Positions 51,986-61,406 of a stretch of 64,000 nt of DNA are shown here, piece after piece. Position numbers and translations under genes: made by a program. Where the stretch lies: contig NZ_CP016756.1 in the NCBI RefSeq assembly GCF_001700965.1, forward strand, positions 310,001 through 374,000, read 5' to 3'. How positions within the stretch are numbered: the stretch's first letter is position 1; every line of letters starts with the position of its first letter. Under the pieces are notes generated by a model that saw only the letters and a program-made list of their open reading frames with translations, was not told where the DNA came from and did not search any database. The stretch comes from Stenotrophomonas nitritireducens (lineage in GTDB: Bacteria; Pseudomonadota; Gammaproteobacteria; Xanthomonadales; Xanthomonadaceae).

Positions 51986-52287
51986 ACGCGCTCGAATCAC
52001 GCCGGCACCGCAGGGCGAGCCGGCGTGCTTCACAGCCTGTGTTTGCGTGCCAGGCAAGGGACAGCGGATGCTGATCTTGCAGCAAGCACTGCCTGTGCTG
52101 GCTGGACGGTGAAGCCGGGCTTGCGCCACCGCATGCATGCACAACGCCTGCGAAGTGTGACCACCAAGGCCACTTCTCTCACCCGCCTAACGCTGCGCTG
52201 ACGCATGCCTAACAGCACCGTCGGCAAGCTCGGTACGTGGTCGTAGTGGATGCAGTGCGGCCACCTTTCTAGCCCAGGAGGCGAGCG
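51986..52287. other. Gene-free stretch with one hairpin
   Basis: 302 bp between the ABC exporter and the small gene at 52288. CACGCCGGC (51998-52006) and GCCGGCGTG (52019-52027) form a 9-bp stem without a T run, a possible terminator. I see no gene or repeat family in the remainder. Confidence 0.6.
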
Positions 52288-52503
52288 ATGGCGTTCCGAC
52301 AATTTCCGGCAACCACCCGCGATGGCGAAAGCTGCATCGTCATCGAGTTCCTCGACGAACCCGGCAGCAGCCAGGACAGCACCAGCCCTCAGACACCGCG
52401 TTACGAACTTGCCGATGGCCGCCCATTGTTGCGGCGTGGCAGCACGCTGTTCAGTGCTGATGGCGAAGTCAACCTATCGATGAACCAGCCCTACCGGGCC
52501 TGA
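52288..52503 (+). CDS. Small hypothetical protein with a strong ribosome binding site
   Basis: 71 aa. AGGAGG lies six bases before the ATG, the best Shine-Dalgarno in this part of the window, so translation is likely. The protein has no TM segment or signal: a beta-like start (FRQFPATTRDGESCIVIEFL), a Ser/Gln-rich middle, and a polar end (LLRRGSTLFSADGEVNLSM). No family recognised. Flanked by hairpins on both sides, so it is probably a single-gene transcript. Confidence 0.6.
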   Translation: MAFRQFPATTRDGESCIVIEFLDEPGSSQDSTSPQTPRYELADGRPLLRRGSTLFSADGEVNLSMNQPYRA

Positions 52504-52516
52504 TGGCTTGTTCCGC

Positions 52517-52544
52517 AGCGCGCCGTGACCCATCCCGGCGCGCT
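52517..52544 (+). terminator. 9-bp hairpin after the small gene
   Basis: AGCGCGCCG (52517-52525) pairs with CGGCGCGCT (52536-52544), 13 bp after the stop of the small gene; no T run. Confidence 0.45.
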
Positions 52545-52777
52545 ATTGGGCGCTCGCGCTGCGGCGTGATCCGGTAATTCTGAATACGCTTTGCCGATTC
52601 GGCCTGCGGCTGATCAAATTTTCACCAACCATCTTGACACCCTTGTGCCCCAAGGAATGCCAGCGATTATCCACATGCTTGCGCACACTCCGCTGTGGAT
52701 TAAGTCGCAGCCTGTGAGACGCGGATGGGGTTGACTCCTCCCTCTACACAGGCTGGGGCGCTGACTGCAGTGGCTTT

Positions 52778-53050
52778 TGTTGGAGCGGCGTAAACCGCGA
52801 AGCTGATAACCCCGGACGCGCAGACCACCCCAGCGATTGCAATGCGCTATCGGCTTCGGCCAGTGATGTGGCTTCGCGGCTTACGCCGCTCCCACAAAAA
52901 AACCCGAAGCCTTGTAGGAGCGGCGTAAGCCGCGAAGCTGACAACCCCAGACGCGCAGAGCACCCCGGCAATTGCAATGCGCTATCGGCTTCGGCCAATG
53001 ATGTGGCTTCGCGGCTTACGCCGCTCCTACAGGCTTACGCCGCTCCCACA
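52778..53050. repeat. Tandemly duplicated REPIN of the GGAGCGGCGTAAGCCGCGAAG family plus a partial third copy
   Basis: Each unit has a forward palindrome, about 75 bp of interior, and an inverse palindrome. Unit 1 (52778-52896) and unit 2 (52913-53031) are 135 bp apart and nearly identical also in the interior (ATTGCAATGCGCTATCGGCT). A partial third inverse arm (GGCTTACGCCGCTCCCACAA) abuts unit 2 at 53032-53050. With it the 553-bp stretch 52504-53056 is explained apart from about 230 bp (52545-52777) where nothing is seen. Confidence 0.92.
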
Positions 53051-53056
53051 AATGCT

Positions 53057-54172
53057 TTAGCGCTCCAGCACGCGGCCAATACCGCTGCTGTTGATTTCCC
53101 CGGCCGCCGCTTGCAGCACGTCGGCGGCATAGGCCTGCACGAAACCCATGCGGAAATGCACTTCACCACTGGGCGTACGCGAGGAATGGATCGACGCCAG
53201 GCTGATGCCGTGGCGCTCGAATACATGCAGCAGTTCACGCAAGGAACCGGCGCGATCTTCCGGTAGATGCACGCTCATCGCGCGCGTGTCGGTCAGATCG
53301 GCCAGCAGGTAGCCGACGCGCTCGAAACTGTAATTGCCATCGCGCAGGGTCTGCTCATCCACGGCCGCCTTGTTGTCGGCCAGGTACTGCTTGCGGAATA
53401 CCGCACGCGCGGCGTCATCGCCCTGCCCCACCAGCCCACGCAACTGCTGCAGCTGCTGCAACAGGTGGTCGAGCACTTCGCCAGCGTGTGGATTGCCGAA
53501 CTGTATGTCTTCGTAGATGGCCGGGTTCAACGACAGGATGCGTGAGATCACTGCCGCATCCAGCTCGAAGGCGGCCGAACGGTAAGGCATCAACTCGGCG
53601 AGCGAACCCAGCATCGGCGCGTACTCACGCAGCACGCCGGCCTGGGCCAGATGGGTGGCGTGCACCATCGCCTGCACCAGCGCCATCACCCGGTCGTGAT
53701 GTTCTGCGCTGCCGCGCACGCATTCGGCCTGCAGGGCGATGCACAGTTCGTCCAGCCATACCTGCCAACGCGCATCCAGGCGCGCCTCGCAGACCACCAT
53801 CACCCTGCCCTTCAAGGTCGGCGCCTTGGGCGGTGCGGTCATCGGGTGCAGGCCGGCCACCGAGGCCTGCGATTCCAGCATCGCAGCGACCGGCTCGGCC
53901 TTGATCGAGGTGACATCCAGCCACAGCTTGCCGCGCTCGCGCCCAGCCGATTGCTGGATGTACTGACGGATCAATGCCGGCGTATGCCGGATCGGTGCGG
54001 AGAACAGCAGCACATCGGCCTGTTCCAACAACTGTTCTGGCGTCTGCGAGGCAGGATCGATCGGATCATGGCCGATCACCTGCAGACCCATCCGCGATTC
54101 GAAGAAGCCGCGCAGCCAACGCCCGAAGGCACCGCCGCTGCCGACGATGCCGATGACCGGGCGCAGACTCAC
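53057..54172 (-). CDS. tyrA: Prephenate dehydrogenase with C-terminal ACT domain
   Basis: 371 aa. Oxidative decarboxylation of prephenate to 4-hydroxyphenylpyruvate (tyrosine pathway). Rossmann motif GIVGSGGAFGRW near residue 8, catalytic region LHPMTAPPK, helical dimer domain, and an ACT domain (about 295-365, SVHLPEDRAGSLRELLHVFE) for feedback by tyrosine. GTG start overlaps the pdxY stop (GTGA), so the two are coupled. A monofunctional TyrA without chorismate mutase, as in xanthomonads. Confidence 0.9.
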   Translation of the reverse strand: MSLRPVIGIVGSGGAFGRWLRGFFESRMGLQVIGHDPIDPASQTPEQLLEQADVLLFSAPIRHTPALIRQYIQQSAGRERGKLWLDVTSIKAEPVAAMLESQASVAGLHPMTAPPKAPTLKGRVMVVCEARLDARWQVWLDELCIALQAECVRGSAEHHDRVMALVQAMVHATHLAQAGVLREYAPMLGSLAELMPYRSAAFELDAAVISRILSLNPAIYEDIQFGNPHAGEVLDHLLQQLQQLRGLVGQGDDAARAVFRKQYLADNKAAVDEQTLRDGNYSFERVGYLLADLTDTRAMSVHLPEDRAGSLRELLHVFERHGISLASIHSSRTPSGEVHFRMGFVQAYAADVLQAAAGEINSSGIGRVLER

Positions 54173-55077
54173 GCCAGTCGCTCGGCGCGGAACCGATACG
54201 GCGTACCCAGGGCAGCCGGTGCGGCCGCCAGCACGTCGAACTCTTCCACGCCGGTGGCCAGGGTTGCCTCCAACGCCGCATGCACGCCGGCGATGGCGCG
54301 GCTTACCGCATCCTCGAAGCTATGGCCCTTGAGCAAGAACGCGACCAGCAACGACATCAACACGTCACCGGTACCGGCCACGTCCACTGGCAGATGCGGT
54401 GAGGTCCAGCGCCAGATCTGTTCGCGACCGATGGCCAGGGTCACCAGCTCGCCGGGGTCGCCGGACACCGAATGCGCGATCACCCATTCCGGGCCGCGCT
54501 CCAACAACTTGCGCGAGGCCGCGATGGCGTCGTCCTGTTCCAACGCCGGCATGCCGGTCAGGCGGCCCAGCTCGAAGGCATTGGGCGTGACCAGCCAGGC
54601 GTGCGGCAGCAGTCGTTCAATGAAGATTTTTTCCAGCCCGGGCTCGACATAGGGGCCGGTATGGGTATCGCCGATCACCGGATCGAGGCAGTAGCGCAGC
54701 TGCGGCGATTGCGGCAGAACCTCATCCAGCCAATCGGCGAAAGCGGCACCGTTGGCGACACTGCCGAAGTAGCCGGACACCAAGGCCCCGGCGCGTTGCG
54801 GCAGACCGCGCTCGGTGGCGCCCTGCAATAGCTCGGCAAACCAGTCGGCTGGCAACACGCGCCCGCGCAATGTCGCGTAGAACGGCGCATTGCTCAGCAG
54901 CGTGGTGGGAATTTCGGCAACGCGCAGGCCTAGCGCCCGCAACGGCGGCACCGCCGCGCTATTGCCTGCATGGCCGTAAACCAGTTGGGATTGCACGGAG
55001 ATCACGTCCACCGGCGACGGCCCATCCGGGCGTTGCCGACGACCGTGCACGAGATGGCTGTGGTCGACTTCGTTCAT
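54169..55077 (-). CDS. pdxY: Pyridoxal kinase
   Basis: 302 aa. Phosphorylates pyridoxal to PLP (vitamin B6 salvage). PfkB/ribokinase fold with VISVQSQLVYGHAGNSAAV at the start (substrate loop), CLDPVIGDTHTGPYVEP, and the anion-hole motif AGTGDVLMSLL. The N-terminus is about 20 residues longer than E. coli PdxY (NEVDHSHLVHGRRQRPDGP); a later start is possible. Upstream gene of pdxY-tyrA on the minus strand, separated from dnaJ by a terminator and SMAGs. Confidence 0.92.
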   Translation of the reverse strand: MNEVDHSHLVHGRRQRPDGPSPVDVISVQSQLVYGHAGNSAAVPPLRALGLRVAEIPTTLLSNAPFYATLRGRVLPADWFAELLQGATERGLPQRAGALVSGYFGSVANGAAFADWLDEVLPQSPQLRYCLDPVIGDTHTGPYVEPGLEKIFIERLLPHAWLVTPNAFELGRLTGMPALEQDDAIAASRKLLERGPEWVIAHSVSGDPGELVTLAIGREQIWRWTSPHLPVDVAGTGDVLMSLLVAFLLKGHSFEDAVSRAIAGVHAALEATLATGVEEFDVLAAAPAALGTPYRFRAERLA

Positions 55078-55154
55078 CGCCCTATTCTACGTCCGCAGCA
55101 CAAGACGCGAGTGCATACGCTTGCGCGCGCAACCAATCGCCGATGCCATAACGA

Positions 55155-55182
55155 CAAAAGCCGCAGCAAGCTGCGGCTTTTG
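55155..55182. terminator. Bidirectional-looking terminator downstream of dnaJ
   Basis: 13-bp perfect stem CAAAAGCCGCAGC / GCTGCGGCTTTTG with a 2-nt loop; on the minus strand it follows dnaJ and ends in a short U tract. Confidence 0.8.
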
Positions 55183-55188
55183 AATCAT

Positions 55189-55300
55189 GTAGTGCCGAGC
55201 CATGCTCGGCAGGGGCATTACAAGCAATCCCCGTAGTGCCGAGCCATGCTCGGCAGGGGCTCTATCGGTAAAGCCATTGCCGAGCATGGCTCGGCACTAC
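55189..55300. repeat. Three SMAG palindromes downstream of dnaJ
   Basis: Forward copies at 55189-55211 and 55233-55255, inverse copy at 55278-55300, directly between dnaJ and the terminator; the last two form a doublet. Confidence 0.92.
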
Positions 55301-55308
55301 AGTGAGGC

Positions 55309-56433
55309 TCAGGACTTCATGCGTTCCCAGAAGCCTTTCACGCCGTCGATGAAGGTGGCCGACTTCGGCGAATGCTTGCGCGCATCTTCACCGCTGAACG
55401 TGGATTCAAACTGCTCCAGCAGCTTGCGCTGCTCGGCGGTCAGGTTGACCGGGGTCTCCACCACGACGCGGCAGTACAGATCGCCTTCGGTGCGGCTGCG
55501 CACCGATTTGACGCCCTTGCCACGCAGGCGGAACAGCTTGCCGGTCTGGGTCTCGGCGGGGATGCGGATTTCCGCCTCGCCGCCCAGCGTTGCTACGCGG
55601 ATCGAATCGCCCAGCGCTGCCTGCGAGATGCGCACCGGCACTTCGCAGTGCAAGTCGTCACCGTCACGGGTGAAGATCGCATGCTCACGCACGCGCACTT
55701 CCACATACAGGTCACCGGCCGGTGCACCCGCCGGGCCGGCTTCGCCTTCGCCCTGCAGGCGGATACGGTCACCGGTGTCCACGCCTGCCGGCACCTTGAC
55801 CGACAACACCTTGTCTTCCTCGACACGGCCATTGCCGTGGCAGGTCTTACACGGCTTGCTGATGATCTGGCCACGACCATCGCAGTTATGGCAGGCCTGC
55901 TGCATGGCAAAAATGCCACGCTGCACGCGCACCTGGCCGCGACCACCGCAGACATTGCAGGTCTCGACCTTGCGGTCTTCCGAGCCACTGCCGTCGCAAT
56001 CACCGCATTCGGCCAGGGTCGGGATCTCGATGCGGCGTTCAACACCGGCCACGGCTTCTTCCAGGTCCAGCTCCATCACGTAGCCGATATCGGCCCCGCG
56101 ACGCGGCTGGCGCGGGCCACCGCCACCTCCGCCAAAAATATTGCCGAAGATGTCACCGAAAATATCGTTCATGTCCGGGCCGCCGGGACCACCGCCGCCG
56201 CCCATGCCGTGCTCGAACGCGGCGTGGCCGTGGGCGTCGTACATGCGCCGCTTATTGCCGTCGGACAGGGTTTCGTACGCCTCCTTGCATTCCTTGAAGG
56301 CAGCTTCGGCGGCGGCATCGCCCGGGTTGCGGTCCGGGTGGTGCTTCATCGCGCAACGGCGATAGGCCTTCTTCAGCTCTTCATCGGTTGCGGTGCGGGC
56401 TACGCCCAGTACTTCGTAATAATCGCGTTTCAT
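55309..56433 (-). CDS. dnaJ: Chaperone DnaJ (Hsp40)
   Basis: 374 aa. J domain at 1-70 with the HPD motif in [11 protein letters not shown], Gly/Phe region 75-110, four zinc repeats [32 protein letters not shown] (about 145-210), and the client-binding C-terminus. Start ATG 56433 ([10 protein letters not shown]) is preferred to the GTG six bases upstream. Stimulates DnaK ATPase; third gene of grpE-dnaK-dnaJ. Confidence 0.97.
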   Translation of the reverse strand: MKRDYYEVLGVARTATDEELKKAYRRCAMKHHPDRNPGDAAAEAAFKECKEAYETLSDGNKRRMYDAHGHAAFEHGMGGGGGPGGPDMNDIFGDIFGNIFGGGGGGPRQPRRGADIGYVMELDLEEAVAGVERRIEIPTLAECGDCDGSGSEDRKVETCNVCGGRGQVRVQRGIFAMQQACHNCDGRGQIISKPCKTCHGNGRVEEDKVLSVKVPAGVDTGDRIRLQGEGEAGPAGAPAGDLYVEVRVREHAIFTRDGDDLHCEVPVRISQAALGDSIRVATLGGEAEIRIPAETQTGKLFRLRGKGVKSVRSRTEGDLYCRVVVETPVNLTAEQRKLLEQFESTFSGEDARKHSPKSATFIDGVKGFWERMKS

Positions 56434-56480
56434 CGGCACATGAGGTTCTGGAATCGGGGTTGGAAATCAGGACAGAAAGC

Positions 56481-56546
56481 TGGGGATTGCAGATACCGGA
56501 AGGGGACCCGGGAGCCGGAGCATCAGCTCCGTATCCCGAATCCCCA
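56481..56546. other. Structured spacer between dnaK and dnaJ
   Basis: Outer arms TGGGGATT (56481-56488) and AATCCCCA (56539-56546) enclose an inner hairpin CGGAGC-ATCA-GCTCCG (56516-56531). It fills about half of the 132-bp gap and could tune dnaJ expression relative to dnaK, or be a decayed repeat. Confidence 0.5.
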
Positions 56547-56565
56547 GGCACAACTCCGGCCTTGC

Positions 56566-58485
56566 TTACTTCTTATCGTCCTTGACTTCGGTGAACTCGG
56601 CGTCCACCACATCGTCATTGGACTGGGCGCCAGCGTCGCCGCCCGGAGCCGGGCCAGCCTGCTCACCGGCCGAAGCGGCGGCAAACAAGGCCTGGCCGGC
56701 TTCTTCCAGCGACTTCGACTTGGCTTCAATCTGCGCCTTGTCGTCGCCCTTCATTGCCGTTTCCAGGTCGGCCAGCGCGGCCTCGACCTTGCCGATGACG
56801 TCGCCGCCAACCTTGCTGCCATGCTCGGTGATGGCGCTACGGGTGGCGTGGATCAGGCCATCAGCCTGGTTGCGGGTCTGCACCAGCTCGTGGAACTTCT
56901 TGTCTTCTTCGCGGTTGGCTTCCGCGTCGGCGACCATGCGTGCGATCTCGTCCTCGGACAGACCCGAACCGGCCTTGATCTCGACCTTCTGTTCCTTGTT
57001 GGTCTTCTTGTCCTTGGCCGACACGTGCAGGATGCCGTTGGCGTCGATGTCGAAGGACACCTCTACCTGCGGCATGCCACGCGGGGCCGGCTCGATGCCG
57101 GACAGGTCGAACTTGGCCAGCGACTTGTTGAAGCGGGCCTGCTCGCGCTCACCCTGCAGCACGTGCACGGTCACGGCCGACTGGTTGTCCTCGGCGGTCG
57201 AGAAGGTCTGCGAGGCCTTGGTCGGGATGGTGGTGTTCTTTTCGATGATCTTGGTGAACACGCCACCCATGGTCTCGATACCCAGCGACAGCGGGGTCAC
57301 GTCCAGCAGCAGCACGTCCTTGACGTCGCCGCCCAGCACGCCGCCCTGGATCGCAGCACCCAGTGCCACGGCTTCGTCCGGGTTGACGTCCTTGCGCGGT
57401 TCCTTGCCGAAGAACTCGGTCACGGCCTGCTGCACCTTCGGCATGCGGGTCTGACCACCGACCAGGATCACTTCGCTGATGTCGCTCGAACGCAGGCCGG
57501 CGTCATTCAACGCAACGCGGCACGGCTCGATCGACTTCTTGATCAGCTCTTCGACCAGGCTTTCCAGCTTGGCGCGGGTCAGCTTGATGTTCAGGTGCTT
57601 CGGACCGGAAGCGTCTGCGGTGACGTACGGCAGGTTGACTTCGGTCTGCTGCGCGGACGACAGCTCGATCTTGGCGCGCTCAGCGGCGTCCTTCAGGCGC
57701 TGCAGGGCCAACGGATCCTTGCGCAGGTCGATGCCCTGGTCCTTCTGGAACTCTTCAACCAGGTACTCGATGACGCGGTTGTCGAAATCTTCGCCGCCCA
57801 GGAAGGTGTCACCATTGGTGGCCAGCACTTCGAACTGCTTCTCGCCGTCAACGTTGGCGATCTCGATGATCGACACGTCGAAGGTGCCGCCGCCCAGATC
57901 GTAGACAACGATCTTGCGGTCCTTGTTGTCACCCTTGTCCAGGCCATAGGCCAGGGCAGCGGCGGTCGGCTCGTTGATGATGCGCTTGACGTCCAGACCG
58001 GCAATGCGGCCTGCGTCCTTGGTTGCCTGGCGCTGGCTGTCGTTGAAGTAGGCCGGCACGGTGATGACCGCTTCGGTGACCTTTTCACCGAGGAAGTCTT
58101 CGGCGGTCTTCTTCATCTTTTCCAGCACGCGCGCGGAAATTTCCTGCGGTGCCATCTTCTTGCCATCGCTGGTCTGTACCCAGGCATCGCCGTTGTCATG
58201 CGCCAGGATGCCGTACGGCACGTGGGCGATGTCCTTCTGCACTTCGGCGTCGGTGAACTTGCGGCCGATAAGGCGCTTCACCGCGTAGAAGGTGTTCTTC
58301 GGGTTGGTGACAGCCTGGCGCTTGGCCGAGGCACCCACCAGTACTTCGCCGTCCTTGGTGTAGGCGACGATGGAGGGCGTGGTGCGGTCGCCTTCCGAGT
58401 TTTCAATGACGCGGGCCTTGCCGCCGTCCATGATCGCCACGCACGAGTTGGTGGTGCCGAGGTCGATACCAATGATCTTGCCCAT
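56566..58485 (-). CDS. dnaK: Chaperone DnaK (Hsp70)
   Basis: 639 aa. ATPase domain with [48 protein letters not shown] and [15 protein letters not shown]; substrate domain from about 390 ([17 protein letters not shown]); C-terminal tail Gly/Ala rich ending [13 protein letters not shown]. Full length. Works with GrpE and DnaJ encoded next to it. Confidence 0.98.
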   Translation of the reverse strand: MGKIIGIDLGTTNSCVAIMDGGKARVIENSEGDRTTPSIVAYTKDGEVLVGASAKRQAVTNPKNTFYAVKRLIGRKFTDAEVQKDIAHVPYGILAHDNGDAWVQTSDGKKMAPQEISARVLEKMKKTAEDFLGEKVTEAVITVPAYFNDSQRQATKDAGRIAGLDVKRIINEPTAAALAYGLDKGDNKDRKIVVYDLGGGTFDVSIIEIANVDGEKQFEVLATNGDTFLGGEDFDNRVIEYLVEEFQKDQGIDLRKDPLALQRLKDAAERAKIELSSAQQTEVNLPYVTADASGPKHLNIKLTRAKLESLVEELIKKSIEPCRVALNDAGLRSSDISEVILVGGQTRMPKVQQAVTEFFGKEPRKDVNPDEAVALGAAIQGGVLGGDVKDVLLLDVTPLSLGIETMGGVFTKIIEKNTTIPTKASQTFSTAEDNQSAVTVHVLQGEREQARFNKSLAKFDLSGIEPAPRGMPQVEVSFDIDANGILHVSAKDKKTNKEQKVEIKAGSGLSEDEIARMVADAEANREEDKKFHELVQTRNQADGLIHATRSAITEHGSKVGGDVIGKVEAALADLETAMKGDDKAQIEAKSKSLEEAGQALFAAASAGEQAGPAPGGDAGAQSNDDVVDAEFTEVKDDKK

Positions 58486-58630
58486 GGGGGACTCCTGAGG
58501 ATTCGTTTGCCGGCAGCCGCCGGGGATGAATGGGATATGGGGAAGGACCTGATGACATTCAAGTCATCCCCGGAACACTGTTTGCCGGCGGCCGCGCCGG
58601 TTTAGGCGGCGGCCAGCCAGCGGGGGCCGG

Positions 58631-59146
58631 TCAATCGGCCTGGGCCACCACCACCAGCGCCGGCCGCAGCAGGCGCTCGTTGAGCAGGTAGCCCTTCTGG
58701 AACACGGTCACTACCGCGCCCGGGGCCACACCAGCCGGCGCCGGCACCTGGCTGATGGCCTGGTGATGCTCCGGATTGAAGGCCTGGCCGGCCGGGTCCA
58801 GCAGGACCAGACCGTTGTCAGCAGCCACCTTGAGCAGCTGCTTGTAGGTCAGCTCCATACCTTCGCGCAGCGGGTTGGGCTCGCCGCCAGCGGCGGTCAA
58901 GCCCGCATCGAGGCTGTCGAACACCGGCAGCAGGTCGCCGAGCAGCTTCTCGTTGGCGAACTTGCGGGCCTGCTCGATGTCGCGGGCCACACGCTTGCGC
59001 TGGTTATCCAGATCGGCGCGTTCGCGCAGCGATTCGGCCTTGACCTGTTCCAGCTCGGCGCGCAGCGCCTCGATCTGGTCGTGGTGCGCGTCGTCACCGC
59101 CGGTGGCGGCGTTTTCGGGGTCGAATTCAGTGTGCTCTTGGTTCAT
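58631..59146 (-). CDS. grpE: Nucleotide exchange factor GrpE
   Basis: 171 aa. Long coiled coil at the N-terminus ([19 protein letters not shown]), then the beta domain motif [12 protein letters not shown] and [20 protein letters not shown]. Releases ADP from DnaK. First gene of the operon, behind a sigma-32-like promoter. An hrcA gene, often upstream in related genomes, is not present between it and recN. Confidence 0.96.
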   Translation of the reverse strand: MNQEHTEFDPENAATGGDDAHHDQIEALRAELEQVKAESLRERADLDNQRKRVARDIEQARKFANEKLLGDLLPVFDSLDAGLTAAGGEPNPLREGMELTYKQLLKVAADNGLVLLDPAGQAFNPEHHQAISQVPAPAGVAPGAVVTVFQKGYLLNERLLRPALVVVAQAD

Positions 59147-59190
59147 TTCCGGTTTCCCTGACGGATGATCTGCCGTCTACCACGCCCCGT

Positions 59191-59216
59191 ATGTGGGCTG
59201 TACTGGAAGTTTCAAG
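59191..59216 (-). promoter_or_regulatory. Sigma-32-like heat-shock promoter of grpE-dnaK-dnaJ
   Basis: On the minus strand CTTGAAA (59216-59210) is followed after 12 bp by CCCACAT (59197-59191), close to the heat-shock consensus CTTGAAA / CCCCATnT with a slightly short spacer. It lies about 50 bp before the grpE ATG. No CIRCE element (TTAGCACTC inverted repeat) is seen. Confidence 0.65.
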
Positions 59217-59220
59217 GCTC

Positions 59221-59239
59221 CGACTCACTCTGTGAGACG
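59221..59239. promoter_or_regulatory. 19-bp inverted repeat in the grpE-recN divergent region
   Basis: CGACTCAC-TCT-GTGAGACG has one mismatch per arm pair and sits 4 bp upstream of the grpE -35. It could bind a regulator or be chance. Confidence 0.3.
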
Positions 59240-59278
59240 CATTGTTCCTAATTTGGGCAGGCCATCGCCTCGCCTACA

Positions 59279-59306
59279 TTGACCTGCCCGGCACGCGTGC
59301 TAGTTT
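59279..59306 (+). promoter_or_regulatory. Putative recN promoter
   Basis: TTGACC (59279-59284), 16 bp, then TAGTTT (59301-59306) preceded by TGC (extended -10). Distance to the recN start is 25 bp. No clear LexA box was recognised. Confidence 0.45.
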
Positions 59307-59331
59307 TGCGCGGCCCCTAGACCTGCCAGCC

Positions 59332-60999
59332 ATGCTCAGACATCTATCGATCAAGGATTTTGCCGTTGTGCGCGCCACCGAACTGGAGTTCGGCCCAGGC
59401 ATGACTGTCGTTTCCGGCGAGACCGGTGCCGGCAAGTCATTGATGGTGGACGCTTTAGGCTTTCTGTCCGGCCTGCGCGCCGACTCCGGCGTGGTCCGCC
59501 ACGGCGCCAGCCGCGCCGAGCTGTCGGCCGAATTCAGCCTGGAAGACGACGCCCCGGCACGCGGCTGGCTGCGCGACAACGAGCTCGACGACGAGGAGCA
59601 ATGCCAGCTGCGACGGGTGATCCGCGCCGACGGCGGCTCCCGCGCCTTCATCAACGGCCGCCCGGTACCGGTATCGCAACTGTCCGAGCTGGCCAGCTTC
59701 CTGGTCGAGATCCATGGCCAGCACGACCAGCAGGCGCTGCTGTCGCGCCCCAGCCAGCTGGCCCTGCTTGATGCCTTCGCCCGCAACGAGGCCGAGCGTG
59801 CCGCCGTGCGTGGCGCCGCCAGCCAATGGCAGGCGCTACTGGACGAGCGCGATGCGCTGTCCCAGCAAGGGGATGTTTCCGACCGGATCGGCTTTCTAGA
59901 ACACCAGCTCGGCGAGCTGCAGCGCGAGGAACTGGAGCCAGCAGCGATAGTCGCGCTTGGCACCAGCCATCGCCGCCAGGCCCATTCAACCGCCCTGATC
60001 GAGGCCTGCCAGCGCGCCGGCGGCCTGCTCAATGGCGACGAGGACGGCCCCTCCCTGCTGTCCCTGCTGCAACAGGTGCGGCACGAGCTGGGCCGGGTCA
60101 GCCAGCACGACGCCCGCCTTGGCGACGTCGACGCCATGCTCGATGCCGCCGGCATCCAGCTGCACGAAGCGCTTGCCCAGCTGGACCGGGTCCAGGACGA
60201 CCTGGACAGCGACCCGGACGCCTTTGAAGACATCGAACGCCGGCTCAGCCGGCTGCACGACCTGGCCCGCAAGCACCGCGTACCCATGGAAGAGCTTGCC
60301 GCCACCCGTGACCGCCTGGAAACCGAGCTGGAACAGCTGCGCGGCGCCGACGAGCGCCTGGCCAAGCTGGCCGGCGAGATCGACAAGGCCGCCGCCCGCT
60401 GGCAGGCCGTGGCTGCGATGCTTTCCAACAGCCGCCAAACCGCGGCGAGTTCTCTTTCAGACACCACCACCGCGCTGATCGGCGAGCTGGGCATGGGCGG
60501 CGGCCAGTTCCGCATTGAATTGGAGCCACAGGCACAGCTGCGCCCGGATCCGAATGGCGCCGAGCGGGTCGAATTCCTGGTCGCCGCCAACGCCGGCCAG
60601 CCCGCCCGCGCCCTGCGCAAGGTGGCCTCGGGCGGCGAGTTGTCGCGCATCTCTCTGGCGATCGAAGTAGCCGCCCTGGGCCTGGATGCGGTGCCGACCA
60701 TGGTTTTCGACGAAGTGGACTCAGGCATCGGCGGTGCCATTGCCGACATCGTCGGCAAAAAGCTGCGTGCCCTGGGTGAGCGCCGCCAGGTGCTCTGCGT
60801 CACCCACCTGCCGCAGGTCGCCTCCAAGGGCCACGCCCACTACCGGGTAAGCAAGGCCCCGGTGGAAGGCATGACCCAGAGCGCGGTGGAGCTGCTGGAC
60901 AGCAAGGGCCGAGAAGAAGAACTGGCGCGGATGCTGGGCGGCGCTGAGGTCAGTAAAGAAGCCCGGGCGGCCGCGCGCAAGCTGTTGACTGAGGCCTGA
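59332..60999 (+). CDS. recN: DNA repair protein RecN
   Basis: 555 aa from ATG 59332 (MLRHLSIKDFAVV); a longer frame from 59242 would add residues not typical of the family. SMC-like ATPase in double-strand-break repair. Walker A GETGAGKS at residues 29-36, central coiled coil about 150-370, signature RKVASGGELSRISLAIEV, Walker B TMVFDEVDSGIGG, and the family motif VTHLPQVASKGHAHYRV. Divergent from grpE; followed by repeats. Confidence 0.96.
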   Translation: MLRHLSIKDFAVVRATELEFGPGMTVVSGETGAGKSLMVDALGFLSGLRADSGVVRHGASRAELSAEFSLEDDAPARGWLRDNELDDEEQCQLRRVIRADGGSRAFINGRPVPVSQLSELASFLVEIHGQHDQQALLSRPSQLALLDAFARNEAERAAVRGAASQWQALLDERDALSQQGDVSDRIGFLEHQLGELQREELEPAAIVALGTSHRRQAHSTALIEACQRAGGLLNGDEDGPSLLSLLQQVRHELGRVSQHDARLGDVDAMLDAAGIQLHEALAQLDRVQDDLDSDPDAFEDIERRLSRLHDLARKHRVPMEELAATRDRLETELEQLRGADERLAKLAGEIDKAAARWQAVAAMLSNSRQTAASSLSDTTTALIGELGMGGGQFRIELEPQAQLRPDPNGAERVEFLVAANAGQPARALRKVASGGELSRISLAIEVAALGLDAVPTMVFDEVDSGIGGAIADIVGKKLRALGERRQVLCVTHLPQVASKGHAHYRVSKAPVEGMTQSAVELLDSKGREEELARMLGGAEVSKEARAAARKLLTEA

Positions 61000-61044
61000 G
61001 GACGGTAAAGCAGGCTTGGCTTTGGCTCTAGCTTGAGCTTTAAA

Positions 61045-61085
61045 GCCCCTCTCCCGCCTGCGGGAGAGGGGTTGGGGTGAGGGCA
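61045..61085. repeat. CCCTCTCCCGC-family palindrome after recN
   Basis: GCCCCTCTCCCGCCTGCGGG.. hairpin with the GGTTGGGGTGAGGGC tail, 46 bp after recN, nearly identical to the copy at 35274. Confidence 0.85.
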
Positions 61086-61120
61086 GCTCCTGGCTCTTCA
61101 AGCTTGGCACCCAAGGCCCC

Positions 61121-61306
61121 TGCCGAGCATGGCTCGGCACTACAACGGCCCTGACGGTGGCTCGGGAAAGCCCCTGCCGAGCATGGCTCGGCACTACAGC
61201 GGCCCTGACAGTGACTCGGGAAAGCCCCTGCCGAGCATGGCTCGGCACTACAGCGGCCCTGACAGTGACTCGGGAAAGCCCCTTGCCGAGCATAGCTCGG
61301 CACTAC
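61121..61306. repeat. Tandem array of four SMAG palindromes, 54-bp period
   Basis: Inverse SMAG copies start at 61121, 61175, 61229 and 61284. Spacers (GGCCCTGAC(A/G)GTG(A/G)CTCGGG) are shared between copies, showing that a 54-bp unit multiplied. The spacer differs from that of the array at 35373. Together with the terminator at 61338 this explains most of the 407-bp gap 61000-61406; no gene there. Confidence 0.92.
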
Positions 61307-61337
61307 CGCCCCCCAGGCCTTCCGCGCGGGGACAAAC

Positions 61338-61366
61338 AAAAACACCGGCCTTTGGCCGGTGTTTTT
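61338..61366. terminator. Bidirectional terminator between recN and fur
   Basis: AAAAACACCGGCC-TTT-GGCCGGTGTTTTT, a perfect stem flanked by A and T runs, serves convergent recN and fur. Confidence 0.92.
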
Positions 61367-61406
61367 GCTTCAACGGCAACAGCCCAAGGGCCGTGCCGCA
61401 ACTGCC

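Noticed and set aside
55372..58605. 1,077-codon frame antisense to dnaJ and dnaK
   Set aside because: Spans two chaperone genes and their gap; conserved codon bias of dnaK explains the absence of stops.
61121..61306. CRISPR array
   Set aside because: Same reason: four SMAG palindromes with near-identical spacers.
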